This document shows, piece by piece, positions 12,601 through 21,788 of a stretch of DNA of 37,255 nt (positions are counted from its first letter, which is position 1; each line of letters starts with the position of its first letter). The notes below the pieces were generated by a model. The model worked only from the letters and a program-made list of their open reading frames with translations, had not been told where the DNA came from and searched no databases. This DNA comes from Phoronis australis. Taxonomy: Eukaryota > Phoronida > Phoronidae. The position numbers and the translations under genes were made by a program. The stretch spans positions 250,001 through 287,255 of the forward strand of contig NMRA01000394.1 in NCBI GenBank assembly GCA_002633005.1, in the 5' to 3' direction.

Positions 12601-13933
12601 GCGGCTGGATATTTGAGGAGTCAAACAAGTGCTTCTACTCCCTGGTTCACTACGTGCCTAGCCAGCACGCAGGTATCCCGCAGTGACACACACTTTAGCG
12701 TTGGTTGATATAACCTCGGCAGTCATTGGTTAGCTAAGAACGTGAAAAAATGGGGCAGCATGAACGATTTTTAGCCTTGTCATGCAAGTGGCGTAGCAGC
12801 AATTATTTCGTTTCTGCAGTAATGTTTAATAGCCGCGTGCTTGAAGCACATACATGTATGTAATAAACCCATATCTGGCCGATTTAACCGGTGTGTTATT
12901 CATACTGTATGAATACAGGACAGTGTCATAAACAAAATTCATCGACAATAGAAAAATACACTCCGAAAAAGCGCAACTATTATTTCTGGGATTCGCATTT
13001 CCAGAACATAAATTTTAAGCAACGATTTGCCTGTACAACAGACCACATCAGTCATGCCAGTTTGTTTAAGGGAGGTGCTCCCTGTTGAGAATTTGACCAG
13101 CCAATCAGAAACGACAGTGTAAAAAAATTACCGAGGAAAATTGAGTGATACCTGCGGGCTCACTACCTCCCAGCGGCACGCAGGGAACCAACGAGGTGCT
13201 TCTACAGCTGCCGACCCGTAGGGTGCTCAGGTTTCCTTTGCCACCGCTAAAGGAAAATCATCCATAGCTTGTTGTAATTCATGTCATTTAAGGCAGTGGC
13301 TGCAAAAGAGTTGTCAAGCGACTACCTTAAAAGCTAGCATGAATGAATTTGCGATGGCGGAAATATATTTTTTTTGCCCTAGGAAAGAACAATAGCACAA
13401 AACCAGCAGAATGTGCGCCCAATGATATCCAAGTTCACCGACAGGGATCCCTCTCTCTATTTTTTATGTTGCCTATGTCACCGAGGCTCGGGCAATTGCT
13501 TGTTGTTCCGGATATCAAAACGGCAATGATTGTTACATCCTACACATAAGAATGAGCCACCAATGGACCCTTGTGATCATTTTCTCAGTTTCATATTCCT
13601 GGTTTCTTTTTGCAGAAAGTACATGCCGAGCCAGAAAACAAACCATCACTATCTCTAGGTAGCACACAGTGGGCGGAAAAGATCGCGAATGGTGTTCCTA
13701 AGTCGGAAAATTTGAGCAGAGTGGAAGTTGACGAAAGTTCGCCGCTGCTGCTTGGCATTTATAAAGCCGTCCATCAGCTCAGGGCGGCTGCAGAAGCCAA
13801 AGAAGAAGAAGACAGTATTGCCAGCGAGTGGCAGATGATGGCTATTATATTGGACCAGCTCTTCTTCATGATTTTTGTTTTAGTCACAATAATTTTAGCG
13901 ATCTACATATTTTCATACACTCCTTCCCGTTGA
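503..13933 (+). CDS. Nicotinic acetylcholine receptor alpha-type subunit, 7 exons visible, 5' partial
   Basis: Cys-loop ligand-gated cation channel subunit of the plasma membrane. Family members form pentamers opened by acetylcholine. Exons at 503-642, 1634-1678, 5535-5644, 5987-6259, 7710-7975, 10885-11078 and 13616-13933 all have GT-AG introns and join in one frame to 448 residues. Seen, in order: extracellular domain (1 to about 214), Cys-loop C133-C147 with 13 residues between, adjacent cysteines C197-C198 (the alpha-subunit hallmark), M1 (about 216-239), M2 (about 245-265), M3 (about 281-303), a loop of about 110 residues, M4 (about 416-442) and a six-residue tail. The agonist-site aromatics W59, Y97, W154, Y195 and Y202 are present. 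M2 has the GEK start and a leucine at 9', as in cation channels. The closest recalled pattern is alpha7-like, including four residues from the second vicinal Cys to the loop C Tyr. Exact subtype is not assigned. The signal-peptide exon is missing. Confidence 0.95.
643..1633 (+). other. Intron 2 of receptor gene
   Basis: GTGAGT donor at 643 and a T-rich tract with CAG acceptor ending at 1633. No coding or repeat feature is recognised inside. Confidence 0.85.
1634..1678 (+). CDS. Receptor exon 3: 45-nt mini-exon (loop D)
   Basis: Exactly 15 codons, phase 0 to phase 0. It starts with the family signature DEKNQ and carries the loop D tryptophan (W59), which contributes to the complementary face of the acetylcholine site. 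A run of ten T before CAG forms the acceptor and GTAAGT follows at 1679. A 45-nt exon here is conserved in vertebrate nicotinic receptor genes. It is easy to miss because other frames are open across it. Confidence 0.93.
1679..5534 (+). other. Intron 3 of receptor gene (3.9 kb)
   Basis: The longest intron of the gene, GTAAGT to TTTCAG. It contains the inverted-repeat element at 2127-2271. Several short open frames (for example 1823-2068, 2566-2820, 5215-5499) show no family resemblance or splice context, and I treat them as chance. Confidence 0.8.
2127..2271. mobile_element. 145 bp miniature inverted-repeat element (CAGKGGCGGAT family)
   Basis: The left end reads (G)AGTGGCGGATTTAGAG. The right end read backwards is CAGGGGCGGATCCAGGAT. 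Both sides carry GGGTG (2122-2126 and 2272-2276), which fits a 5 bp target-site duplication if the first base has mutated from C to G. The interior has a C-rich/G-rich hairpin (GGGGGCCATGCCCCCC). It is noncoding and must be mobilised by a transposase in trans. It shares its ends with the element at 17830-19179. The transposon superfamily is not established. Confidence 0.75.
5535..5644 (+). CDS. Receptor exon 4: loop A region
   Basis: 110 nt, identical in length to the matching vertebrate exon. It starts in phase 0 after TTTCAG and ends in phase 2 before GTAAGT. It encodes residues 63-98 with the conserved WKPD motif (W90-D93) and the loop A tyrosine Y97 of the agonist site. The final GA joins the T of the next exon to give Asp99. 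Confidence 0.95.
5645..5986 (+). other. Intron 4 of receptor gene
   Basis: 342 bp, GTAAGT to TTTCCAG. No inner feature is seen. Confidence 0.85.
5987..6259 (+). CDS. Receptor exon 5: Cys-loop and loop B
   Basis: 273 nt. It encodes residues 100-189 plus parts of two split codons. It contains the Cys-loop (C133 to C147 with F-P-x-D inside), loop B tryptophan W154 in G-S-W, and sequons N148-L-T and N165-R-T. The phenylalanine and proline of the loop contact the membrane domain in known structures and are present (F140, P141). In vertebrate genes this region is split into exons of 80 and 168 nt; here it is one exon. The donor is GTAAAC after AG (phase 2). Confidence 0.95.
6260..7709 (+). other. 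Intron 5 of receptor gene
   Basis: 1450 bp, GTAAAC to TTTTCTAG. It holds a small tandem duplication at about 6537-6570 (TAACAGCGTAGGTYACS twice). Nothing else is recognised. Confidence 0.8.
7710..7975 (+). CDS. Receptor exon 6: loop C, M1 and M2 pore helix
   Basis: 266 nt, phase 2 to phase 1. It begins with the last base of Arg190 and runs through loop C (Y195-N-C197-C198-P-E-P-Y202), M1 with its conserved proline (P225) and the pore helix M2. M2 has E245 at -1', S248 at 2', T252 at 6', L255 at 9', V259 at 13' and E266 at 20', the arrangement of cation-selective members. The exon ends with the first base of Gly279; the donor GTGAGT starts at 7976. The open frame runs on briefly past the donor to TGA, which is intron. 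Confidence 0.95.
9655..9958. repeat. GAT/GGT trinucleotide microsatellite tract
   Basis: Imperfect GATGAT, GGTGAT and GGTGGT repeats over about 300 bp. It produces long low-complexity frames on both strands (Asp-rich forward; Ser, Pro, Thr and His-rich reverse) that should not be called genes. It lies inside intron 6 of the receptor and is likely length-variable. Confidence 0.9.
10250..10560 (-). mobile_element. Degenerate LINE fragment (5' side of reverse transcriptase)
   Basis: On the minus strand a broken frame reads INQCFNTDN and then [10 protein letters not shown], matching the stretch just before the reverse transcriptase fingers of L2/CR1-type non-LTR retrotransposons (normally VIPIFKKGD). 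At the DNA level, 10430-10555 resembles 30470-30610 (shared words such as GTGCTATATTTC), so both are remnants of one family in the same orientation. Stops and frameshifts are frequent, so it is inactive. Confidence 0.6.
10885..11078 (+). CDS. Receptor exon 7: M3 and start of cytoplasmic loop
   Basis: 194 nt. It completes Gly279 and encodes M3 (about 281-303) and the first 40 residues of the intracellular loop, including a basic stretch G-R-R-I-P-P that resembles the post-M3 region of the family. The alignment of V-P-W-I-G-V-F-F-A-S-S across the junction needs no gap against alpha7. The end of the exon carries an in-frame 18 bp duplication (11046-11075) that repeats L-V-T-D. The donor is GTAAAG at 11079, phase 0. 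Confidence 0.92.
11079..13615 (+). other. Intron 7 (last intron) of receptor gene
   Basis: 2.5 kb, GTAAAG to TTTTTGCAG. It carries the Mutator-like element at 12638-13195. An extra phase-0 cassette exon of the cytoplasmic loop cannot be excluded, but none is needed to keep the frame. Confidence 0.75.
12638..13195. mobile_element. Non-autonomous Mutator-like (MULE) element, copy 1, with 9 bp TSD
   Basis: 558 bp noncoding element flanked by a perfect 9 bp direct repeat, GTGCTTCTA (12629-12637 and 13196-13204). The left end reads CTCCCTGGTTCACTACGTGC. The right end, reversed, reads CTCGTTGGTTCCCTGCGTGC. The GGTTCMCTRCGTGCC core is shared. A 9 bp duplication is the hallmark of Mutator-type transposases. 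A clear second copy lies at 15702-16297. No transposase frame is present, so it depends on an enzyme supplied elsewhere. Superfamily assignment rests on duplication length and structure only. Confidence 0.8.
13616..13933 (+). CDS. Receptor exon 8: cytoplasmic helix, M4 and stop
   Basis: 318 nt including TGA at 13931-13933. It begins in phase 0 after TTTTTGCAG. It encodes the rest of the intracellular loop, an amphipathic acidic helix (about 386-414, the MA-helix position) and M4 starting at E414-W415 (matching the family's E-W-K near M4), ending in a short tail S-Y-T-P-S-R. The intracellular loop totals about 110 residues, within the shorter range for the family. Confidence 0.93.
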   Translation, partial: KVHAEPENKPSLSLGSTQWAEKIANGVPKSENLSRVEVDESSPLLLGIYKAVHQLRAAAEAKEEEDSIASEWQMMAIILDQLFFMIFVLVTIILAIYIFSYTPSR

Positions 13934-15692
13934 TAGGGACTATATCCGCATGAAAACAGACTTTGCATATTTTGGTAGAAGAATAGCTAAAACAGTTATT
14001 TAGTGTAAGTAATCATAGAAAAAAATATCCCTGGCATCGCGTTATTTATTAATTCATAAACCGGAAATGCTACCCGATTACCATGGCACTATTTTGCCTA
14101 ACCTCGAGATCTCTAGAGCTACCATTTTGCAAGCTAATTCATCAGCTCTGATTCAACAAAGAGCTGCCGTGCCCGGGATTTGGATCAGTATCTGGAAATT
14201 GCAAATTAGCAGGAATTCCAGAGGTAGAAAAGAAAATATTTAGCGAATGTGACGGTAAAAGAAAATAACTTCCATTTGATACAGTAACGGGGAAATAAAA
14301 AGTCTCACCTGGCTGTATATGTAGTTTACTTTTTAGGCATCTGTCGCCTGCCACTTTGCTCTCAGATACATTGTAAGGCAAACTCTTCCAGTGTCTACTG
14401 TTACAGAAATAACATCGGAGAGAAAAGTGTTGTTTTTTCGGCAGTAAAATCTATAATGACCCATTAAACTCCGATTGGCTATTGTCTCACTTTACATGTC
14501 AGTCAAAACCTTAGACACGTAACAGAGCTTTTGCGTTGCGTTGAAAGTTTACCTAGCTGCCTCCAGACTAGATTTTGTGGTAGATCGCAACGTAATTTAA
14601 CTTCGTGTGTCACCAATGCTCTTGCAAGTTGTCACGAAATCGACTGCTGTCTCAAAGCATTCAAATACCACGACATTTGGTGTTTAGGTAGGAGAGCAAC
14701 ATAGAGATAAGTGATTTGGGTGGGAACAGCGTTGCGTGTGCGCACTAGCGCTTTGGAAAACCAGTCATATTTTACATTGCACTTTGTGGGGACCGGAAAA
14801 TAAAATGTAGACTTTTGCAAAGTAGTTAGTACATGGCAAAAACTGTGCTTGATGATAAATGCATCTCATTAGTACGTTAATATTGCCGGATTGTGAGGAC
14901 ATAGAATCTTTCAAATTATTCATGAAGTTGCCGTTGATGTCTCGGATGTCTGCTTTACTGGTCTGACGATGCCGGAGTGATTAGTGGATGTAATAATCTG
15001 TGATTGTAGCTCTTAACTGAAATTAATTCATGGCGCTTTTTGTATCGAGTGCTAAGTTCCGGTAAAAACACTGACCCTGAAAAATGGGCTTATATTTCAA
15101 ATTACACGTTCCTCACTAACATAATTCGCATTTAGATGCTCTCGAAAATTAAGCATAAGTAGTTTTCAGAAAGAAGAACAAGTGTGCAACAATCCTGAAT
15201 GTGTTGAGATGGTATGATTGCTGCTGCACCCGTTTAACAGTAAAGTAGATATCCTACAAAATTATTGTTTTTACAGGATCAGTTACATGGGAAATGCTCG
15301 TGAGTTGGTTTATTATTTACTTTACCTAGGGTTGATGATTCGTGGAGTTTTTAAAAGTACGTGCATTTATGAGTGGATATAGACGAACTCAGTTTACCAA
15401 GAGTAAGGCGGTTGAAGATAACCGTTTATTGCCAATCTGAATCATGGTCATTGAACGACGTTCAGCCATACACGAATCCACGCTGTACGGTATCGCCTGC
15501 AATCCTGAATGTTGAATTAGACGCGATCAACAAATCAATTCACGTGCGTTTCCCGTGTAAAGTGGACGGTAGAGCAAGATCCGCTAAAACTGTTTTTCAT
15601 AAAAAAATATGTATGAAGTTGTCAAAAGCCTTCAATTGTGTCATTTGCAATATATTTCGGAATTTCCTTGCCTAGTTTTCGTTCGAAGGTCT
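13934..15692. other. 3' UTR and intergenic DNA
   Basis: AT-rich DNA after the receptor stop. Open frames at 14142-14381 and 14632-14820 (minus) and 15373-15675 (plus) have no recognisable domains, and two of the three lack support from splice sites or a clear start. I call no gene here. Confidence 0.5.
14294..14299 (+). terminator. Possible polyadenylation signal of receptor gene
   Basis: AATAAA about 360 bp after the stop codon, the first canonical hexamer I noticed downstream. Another AATAAA lies near 14798. Use of either is not shown by the sequence. Confidence 0.3.
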
Positions 15693-15701
15693 CAGTTATA
15701 G

Positions 15702-16297
15702 CTTGCTGGTTCTCTAGCGTGCCTAGCCAGCACGCAGGTATCACGCAGTGGCACGCGCTTTAGCATTGGTTGAGGTAACCTCAGCAGTCATTAGCTAGCT
15801 TTACAACACCGTGAAAAGATGGCGGACTGAGAATGAGTTTTAGCCTTGTCATGCAGGTGGCGTCACAGCAAATATTTCGTTTCTGCAGTGATGTTAAATA
15901 GCCGCGTACTTGAAGCACATACATGTACAATAAAGTCACATATCTGGCCGATTTAACCGGTGTGTTATTCATGCTGTATGAATAAGGGCAGTATCGTAAA
16001 CAAAGTTATCGACAGTAGAAAGATGCAAGTCGAAAAGGCGCAATTACAATTTCTATGATTCACATTTCCTAAACATAAATTTTAAGCACCGATTAGTCTG
16101 TAAAACAGACCACATTTACACTTGAGTCCATCAGTCATGCCAGTTTGTTTGCGTAAAGCGCTGCCTGTTGAGAATTCGACTAGCCAATCAGAAACGCCGG
16201 TTTAAAACAATTTCCCGAGGAAAATTAAGTGATACACTGTACATGTACCTGCATGTTGGCTACTGGCCACCTAGCGGCACGCAGGGAACCAGCCGAG
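15702..16297. mobile_element. Non-autonomous Mutator-like (MULE) element, copy 2, with 9 bp TSD
   Basis: 596 bp, same orientation as copy 1 and alignable along nearly its whole length. It is flanked by a perfect 9 bp duplication, CAGTTATAG (15693-15701 and 16298-16306). The left end reads CTTGCTGGTTCTCTAGCGTG. The right end, reversed, reads CTCGGCTGGTTCCCTGCGTG. Length differs from copy 1 by small indels, including an extra TACATGTA-type segment near 16235. Different flanking duplications show the two copies inserted independently rather than by segmental duplication. Confidence 0.82.
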
Positions 16298-16306
16298 CAG
16301 TTATAG

Positions 16307-17639
16307 TAGTATATTTAAAAATTCTTGGCCTAAGAGATAAACATGCACCAAATAAAAAAGATTAATCCAGCAGCTAGTTTTTGTTTACGTTTACTAACTG
16401 TTCAGAAGATGTTGATCATAGAATATAAGTGCTTTGGTGTCATCTATTTTCATTATGTTCCTTTCGCCAAGAGCTTTCATTTAGCTTATATCAATCGTAT
16501 GTTGAGTGACTTCCCCATTGGTCATGTGTATACCAAAGAGTTATTTCTTGAAGTATTCCTTAAGGTGTCAAAATCCGTTTTGTCATTTGTATGGTTTGCA
16601 TGCTTTTCAAACAACAACTTTACATTTACAACATCAAAAAGTGCTCTAAAACTTTTTTTTCGTTTTTTAAAGTAAAGTTGTTATATGCTAAAGCCAGATA
16701 TAACGAATTTTGTCTCCGATTTTGTTTTAGCAACTTGATTCCTTGGCATTTAAAAGCCAAATCTAGAGACAATTCTCACAATTTAACAATGGATAATTAA
16801 CTGTTTTTCTGCAGTAAATCGAAAGGTCTGTTACTGAAGAAATCATGTATTGACAATCAGATTTCTCTCATTTTCTGATTCGAATTATCGGATTTATACT
16901 GGCTAACTAGTGGGTAGATCTTATCGCAATTCATCGTCGGAATCATAGAACGGTAGAGATAGGATTCCAACTTCGTCAAAGGCTCGCCGGGGTGGCTCAG
17001 AAATTTCGAAACTGTTTCTTTCTGTAATGTCGAACTGGAGAATAGGGCTATGTCTCGTGGGAAGCACAATAGCACAGATGATACATGCATGTCAATGTGT
17101 CAAAGAGCAGAATATTTTGATGGTGTGGCAGAAAATATTCCAAACGTGGGACAGTCCGCCAAAAGCGGGGCAGCTGGCGAGTTGGGTGTCGGTAAACCAA
17201 AAAATTGGATTGGATTCTTTTGCACGATGTAGGTAAATATTGTAGATAACATTACTGCTCAGAAATTGAATTAGCTTAGTTCTGGGCAACATTAAATCAT
17301 TGTTAAAAACAATACAAAACTGTAGTAATAACACATTGCATACAGTACATACACACACAACTACACACAAACATACAGTAGCTTTGCGTAAGATTCGTGA
17401 ACACATCTGTTACTAAGTTTTTTCATTTATAATTGCAGAACAAACACTCAGAAGCCAAATGTCACGTGTTTCCGTGAAACATTCAAATGTGAATATGTCT
17501 TGAAAAACTTCTCATGTGTAGAGTTTGATAGGTTGTCGAAAATTCGATCAGCAACGTCCAAGTTTTTGTCAGCGAAATATTAAGTTCAAATAGATTGAAT
17601 AACACTTGTTAACTTGCAATAAGAAAAATCTTGCCTTTA
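16307..17639. other. Intergenic DNA, nothing recognised
   Basis: Open frames here (16343-16675, 17092-17406 and others) are AT-driven, overlap each other on both strands and show no motif. A short CA-rich stretch is near 17340-17375. Confidence 0.5.
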
Positions 17640-17829
17640 GTTATAAGTAGGGCTGCAACGTGTACCGAGAACCGCCGTCCAGATCTCTCCGGTTTGGTTC
17701 TTGTCCACATATCTTTGTTTCGACACGAGTTATGACAAGCGCCACCTAACGGTCGACATATGTACTAAACTGAAACGATGTTCCATTAACGGGAAAAAGT
17801 TCGTCAGTCACAACTTTTGATTTAATTGT

Positions 17830-19179
17830 CAGTGGCGGATTTACGGGGGGGGTTCAGGGGGTTAAAACCCCCCTCGGGCCAGGACCCAAAAATTAGAAAA
17901 AAACAAAAACGTCTCCAGCAAAAGAAAAACGGCACCGCCAGCGTGTGTAAACCCCAAGTAAATCAACTTGGAAAAAAACGAGGGGGGTTCACTCTAAAAA
18001 TATTTTTTTTTGCATTGTGAATTGCTGTTATGAAAATCAACACGTTTCGAGTCTTCGTGGCTCGTCGGCAAAACCCAGGAGATCAATTGTGGGTGCGCTT
18101 CCGACGACACTTCTGAAGTAGCCAAGCACTTTAGATGGATCCACCGCTGAAAGGGCAGCTCTATATCTGATTTCTTTAGGTATTCTAGTTTCTTTACTCT
18201 AAGATATGTTTTGATTTGATTAGGGGAAATACTGTGGTGCCGCAATCCTGATATTCAGGCGAAACGTTTGTAACTCGAATTTGACTGATGCATAGTAAAG
18301 TTGTCTTGCGCGATATCATACAGTGTACATGTACATGTAATACTTGAAAAAAACTCGTTTTCCGAAGAATTGCTATTGTGGCCTGCGCCGTGGTCTGGTC
18401 GCGAGTCTGTTTGAAGATGCTCTCTAACAAGTTATGTCTATACAAGGAATGACCAAGGGAACACTCACATTGACAAAGTGACAGCATTCGCGAACAGTGN
18501 NNNNNNNNNNNNNNNNNNNNNNNNNNNNNNNNNNNNNNNNNNNNNNNNNNNNNNNNNNNNNNNNNNNNNNNNNNNNNNNNNNNNNNNNNNNNNNNNNNNN
18601 NNNNNNNNNNNNNNNNNNNNNNNNNNNNNNNNNNNNNNNNNNNNNNNNNNNNNNNNNNNNNNNNNNNNNNNNNNNNNNNNNNNNNNNNNNNNNNNNNNNN
18701 NNNNNNNNNNNNNNNNNNNNNNNNNNNNNNNNNNNNNNNNNNNNNNNNNNNNNNNNNNNNNNNNNNNNNNNNNNNNNNNNNNNNNNNNNNNNNNNNNNNN
18801 NNNNNNNNNNNNNNNNNNNNNNNNNNNNNNNNNNNNNNNNNNNNNNNNNNNNNNNNNNNNNNNNNNNNNNNNNNNNNNNNNNNNNNNNNNNNNNNNNNNN
18901 NNNNNNNNNNNNNNNNNNNNNNNNNNNNNNNNNNNNNNNNNNNNNNNNNNNNNNNNNNNNNNNNNNNNNNNNNNNNNNNNNNNNNNNNNNNNNNNNNNNN
19001 NNNNNNNNNNNNNNNNNNNNNNNNNNNNNNNNNNNNNNNNNNNNNNNNNNNNNNNNNNNNNNNNNNNNNNNNNNNNNNNNNNNNNNNNNNNNNNNCCCCC
19101 CGCTCGGCGCCACGCGCCTCGGATTCGACCTTTGCGGGAATCCTAACCCCCCCTTACTGAAAACGTAGATCCGCCCCTG
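17830..19179. mobile_element. Inverted-repeat element with CAGKGGCGGAT ends, interrupted by assembly gap
   Basis: Left end CAGTGGCGGATTTACG and reversed right end CAGGGGCGGATCTACG match at 14 of 16 bases. A perfect 5 bp duplication ATTGT flanks it (17825-17829 and 19180-19184). Both ends lead into G-rich/C-rich hairpin tracts, as in the 145 bp element at 2127. Apparent length is 1350 bp, of which 596 are N. No transposase is recognisable in the known part. Confidence 0.75.
18500..19095. other. Assembly gap (N)
   Basis: 596 unknown bases. Open frames crossing this run are artefacts. It sits next to C-rich hairpin sequence of a transposable element, a likely cause of assembly failure. Confidence 0.99.
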
Positions 19180-19633
19180 ATTGTTATGACTAACGTCGTT
19201 GCTTTTAGTGAGTAAAACCTACCCGACAACACTACGTATTTGAACATTTCACATGACTTCTGTCCAGAGCCTATTTTTGTAGACAAACAGGTTAGTGATG
19301 TCCACAATTAGTTTTTAGCGATAAAATTTAAATTTAATGTAACAACCGCAAAGACGTGAAAAATAGACTGTATATATTTTATAAACAAAGTCTTGATATC
19401 TACGTGTAGTTGTGACATAGCTAAGAAAAGATGAACCACTAAAAGTTCAGGGTTTCACTTCGATTATAAATCAGCAACCAATACATTTCTGGTTAACGAT
19501 GGTTCCGAGCAGCGGAGGTAATCACCCCGTAAACTTTCTCACTGCTCACTGATAAAAAGCTATATATCCCGGCAACATCTGTTGTAAGTGAGGGCGTTTT
19601 CTACGGCCGAGGATACTGAGTCTGCTCTAAGAG

Positions 19634-19898
19634 CATGCGTACACCCAGCCTACATTATACGGGGGCTCGAATTTTTTGATATGAGGACCTTTAACTGAAA
19701 GAAATCAACGAGGACTAAAAAAACTGGGCAACTATGTTCAGGCCCACAGACCGTGCATCTGCGCTGAATTCCCGTGAATTTTGTAGACTCTTGTCTGATT
19801 TACTCGGACTTTTTGTTTCACCGAGGCGGACCTTTTTGCCCAATTCGCCAAATTGGGGAACTCATTCGAGCCCCCCGACCCCCCCGGGTGTGCCCATG
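19634..19898. mobile_element. 265 bp inverted-repeat element, CATGCRYRCACCC family, 5 bp TSD
   Basis: Left end CATGCGTACACCCAG and reversed right end CATGGGCACACCCGG, followed on both sides by a GGGGGCTCGAA block. A perfect 5 bp duplication AAGAG flanks it (19629-19633 and 19899-19903). The same ends and the same GGGGCTCGAA block occur in the element at 32702-32877, so this is a family. It is noncoding. It lies within the candidate hAT-like element. Confidence 0.75.
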
Positions 19899-20166
19899 AA
19901 GAGCCTGTCTTGAAACAGGTCAAGTTGACAGGTTGATTTTTTTCCGAAAACATTGGCGTAGTTTATATGGCCATTGTTAGGTTTTTAAAAGTTAGTTAAA
20001 ACCGTAAATATCTATGATGTCACATCTCCTCTATGTAAATATAGTTTTGAAGTTATTAATTTTAAACATCTGGCATTGTTTTACCTTTGAAGCCAGTGAA
20101 TACTGGGTACTACCTCTTGCCACTTAAATACGGGTTTGTTGGTCACTTACTTTACACTTCATTAAA

Positions 20167-20210
20167 ACGACGTTTCGATATTAGATATTTGACTAATATC
20201 GAAACATCGT
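20167..20210. repeat. 18 bp stem, 8 nt loop hairpin
   Basis: ACGACGTTTCGATATTAG pairs with the reverse complement 20193-20210, with a single C/T difference that would form a G-U pair in one RNA strand. The loop is ATATTTGA. It is too short for a usual animal pre-miRNA stem. It lies inside the candidate hAT-like element. Function unknown. Confidence 0.6.
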
Positions 20211-20626
20211 ATTCATCCTGTACTGTCGTTTTTGTTTTCCACGTCCTATTTCTAATTTGGCCAAAAACTAATATTATTCGCATGTCACTTTCAAAAACTA
20301 CATAATTGTCCGTGCGGCTACATAATTCAGTATCAAATGAGAAAGAGGTGTATTGTAATGAATTCATTTCTGATGTCTGGAAGTTAAGAGTTGAATTAGA
20401 TATATTTTTGATATGTTTGTGCAGTGTGTCATTGCTGCTCTAAGAGATGTTTTTTGATATATTTTAAAGAAAATAAAGTAAAATCTGGTTTTAACAGGAA
20501 TGCGGGCAATATTCTTATTTCACTTTCGAATAAATTATTAGAAACTTCTGGAGCCGAACCGTGACAACCGAGAACAGAGGCTGAACCAAAGCGCAAAAGT
20601 GTAACCGTTGCAGCCCTAGTTTTAAT

Positions 20627-21788
20627 AAATTATGCAAAGGCAAGTGGGCTTGCACTTGTAAACAACAAAGATTTATCTTGATCATTCCATTCCGAACAAT
20701 AATGACAAAATTAAAATTCAACAAATGAAAATTAGGCTGGACTTGACACCTTAAACGCTCTATTAAAACTTAGTCGGGTGGACAATCGGAAATATCTTTT
20801 GCAACTTCTCGCGACCACTTGGGGTCGCACACGCTCCAACACCAAACATCATATACGGAGATTACATTCCACTCCTCCAGTTCTGTGTCCAAACTAAGAA
20901 AGACTAATAATTACATTCACGAAACTGACTTCTGTATTTATCGCCTAATGTTTTTTAGAAACCGTGTGAACTGTGGCGGATCAGCTCACAGCTGACTGGT
21001 TGCCTGGCGGCCGTTTTCAAAAAAATTGTCATGCATTTTAGTTCATCAAAACGGCGACTAATGGGTGGCAGCGTTTGGCGATTTGGCGGTACACTCTTTC
21101 CCAATGTTACCAAAGGTAGCACTGTGAAATGTTGTTTAACATGTCTTTTCATTGGTTGAAGTAATGAAACCGACGACATAACATTCAGTGTCATTTCCAT
21201 CGGTTGAAGTCTGGGAAACCCCTTTCAGTTTAATGCTACCTGCTATAGGCGACCACCTTTGGCTCAAATAGTTGCAATTTATTAAAACAGCAGTGACTGA
21301 AGTAAAAAAAATCAAGATAACCGCTATCCAATGGCTTAAGGCCAAACAAGAACAGTGCATAAAGGCGCCAGGGTGTGCAAGTGATGGCGCTGTGATCGCT
21401 ATACTTCCGACCAAGGCATGCGCACTGATGACCACACACGGAATTCCGTGTGCCGTTCATCACGTTTCCACAGGGCCACTTTTCAATATTGGCGGCGCTG
21501 TGTCAGAGGGTAATTTTGCGGCAGCAAATATGGGTCTTCCGGGGAATATTGAGCCATAATTTTGAAACTGAGTAACGACTTCAGTACTTGAAAAGTAGAT
21601 GCAGGAAGATCATGTCAGCCGATGTTTGGCTAGTGATTAACTGACTTGAAAGAATAACAGGTACATCGACTTTAATTGCGATTTCGTGCCTAAAAGTTCT
21701 GCTGCGAGTTGGGTATCACGAAGATTTGCCCTAGCTTTAATTTTATTTAAGTGCTTAAAATCACAAATATCATATCAAAAACGTCAAA
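20627..21788. other. Intergenic DNA, nothing recognised
   Basis: Open frames on both strands at 20955-21559 overlap one another. The plus-strand frame 21272-21559 is less AT-rich than its surroundings but starts at TTG and resembles no family I know. No gene is called. Confidence 0.45.

Larger units (their letters stand above)
17648..20618. mobile_element. Possible old hAT-like element with TAGGGCTGCAACG ends
   Basis: The left end reads TAGGGCTGCAACGTGTACC and the right end, reversed, reads TAGGGCTGCAACGGTTACAC, so 13 bases match. Flanking 8-mers GTTATAAG (17640-17647) and GTTTTAAT (20619-20626) agree at six of eight positions, as a decayed 8 bp hAT duplication might. Related words (CGAGAAC, GGTTTGGTTC) recur inside both ends. 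Two other elements are nested inside, and 596 bp are unknown (N). No transposase frame is seen in the known part. Pairing these two ends is an inference; they could be parts of separate copies. Confidence 0.45.

Noticed and set aside
18424-19168. Frames of over 220 residues on both strands
   Set aside because: They consist of unknown bases from the assembly gap.
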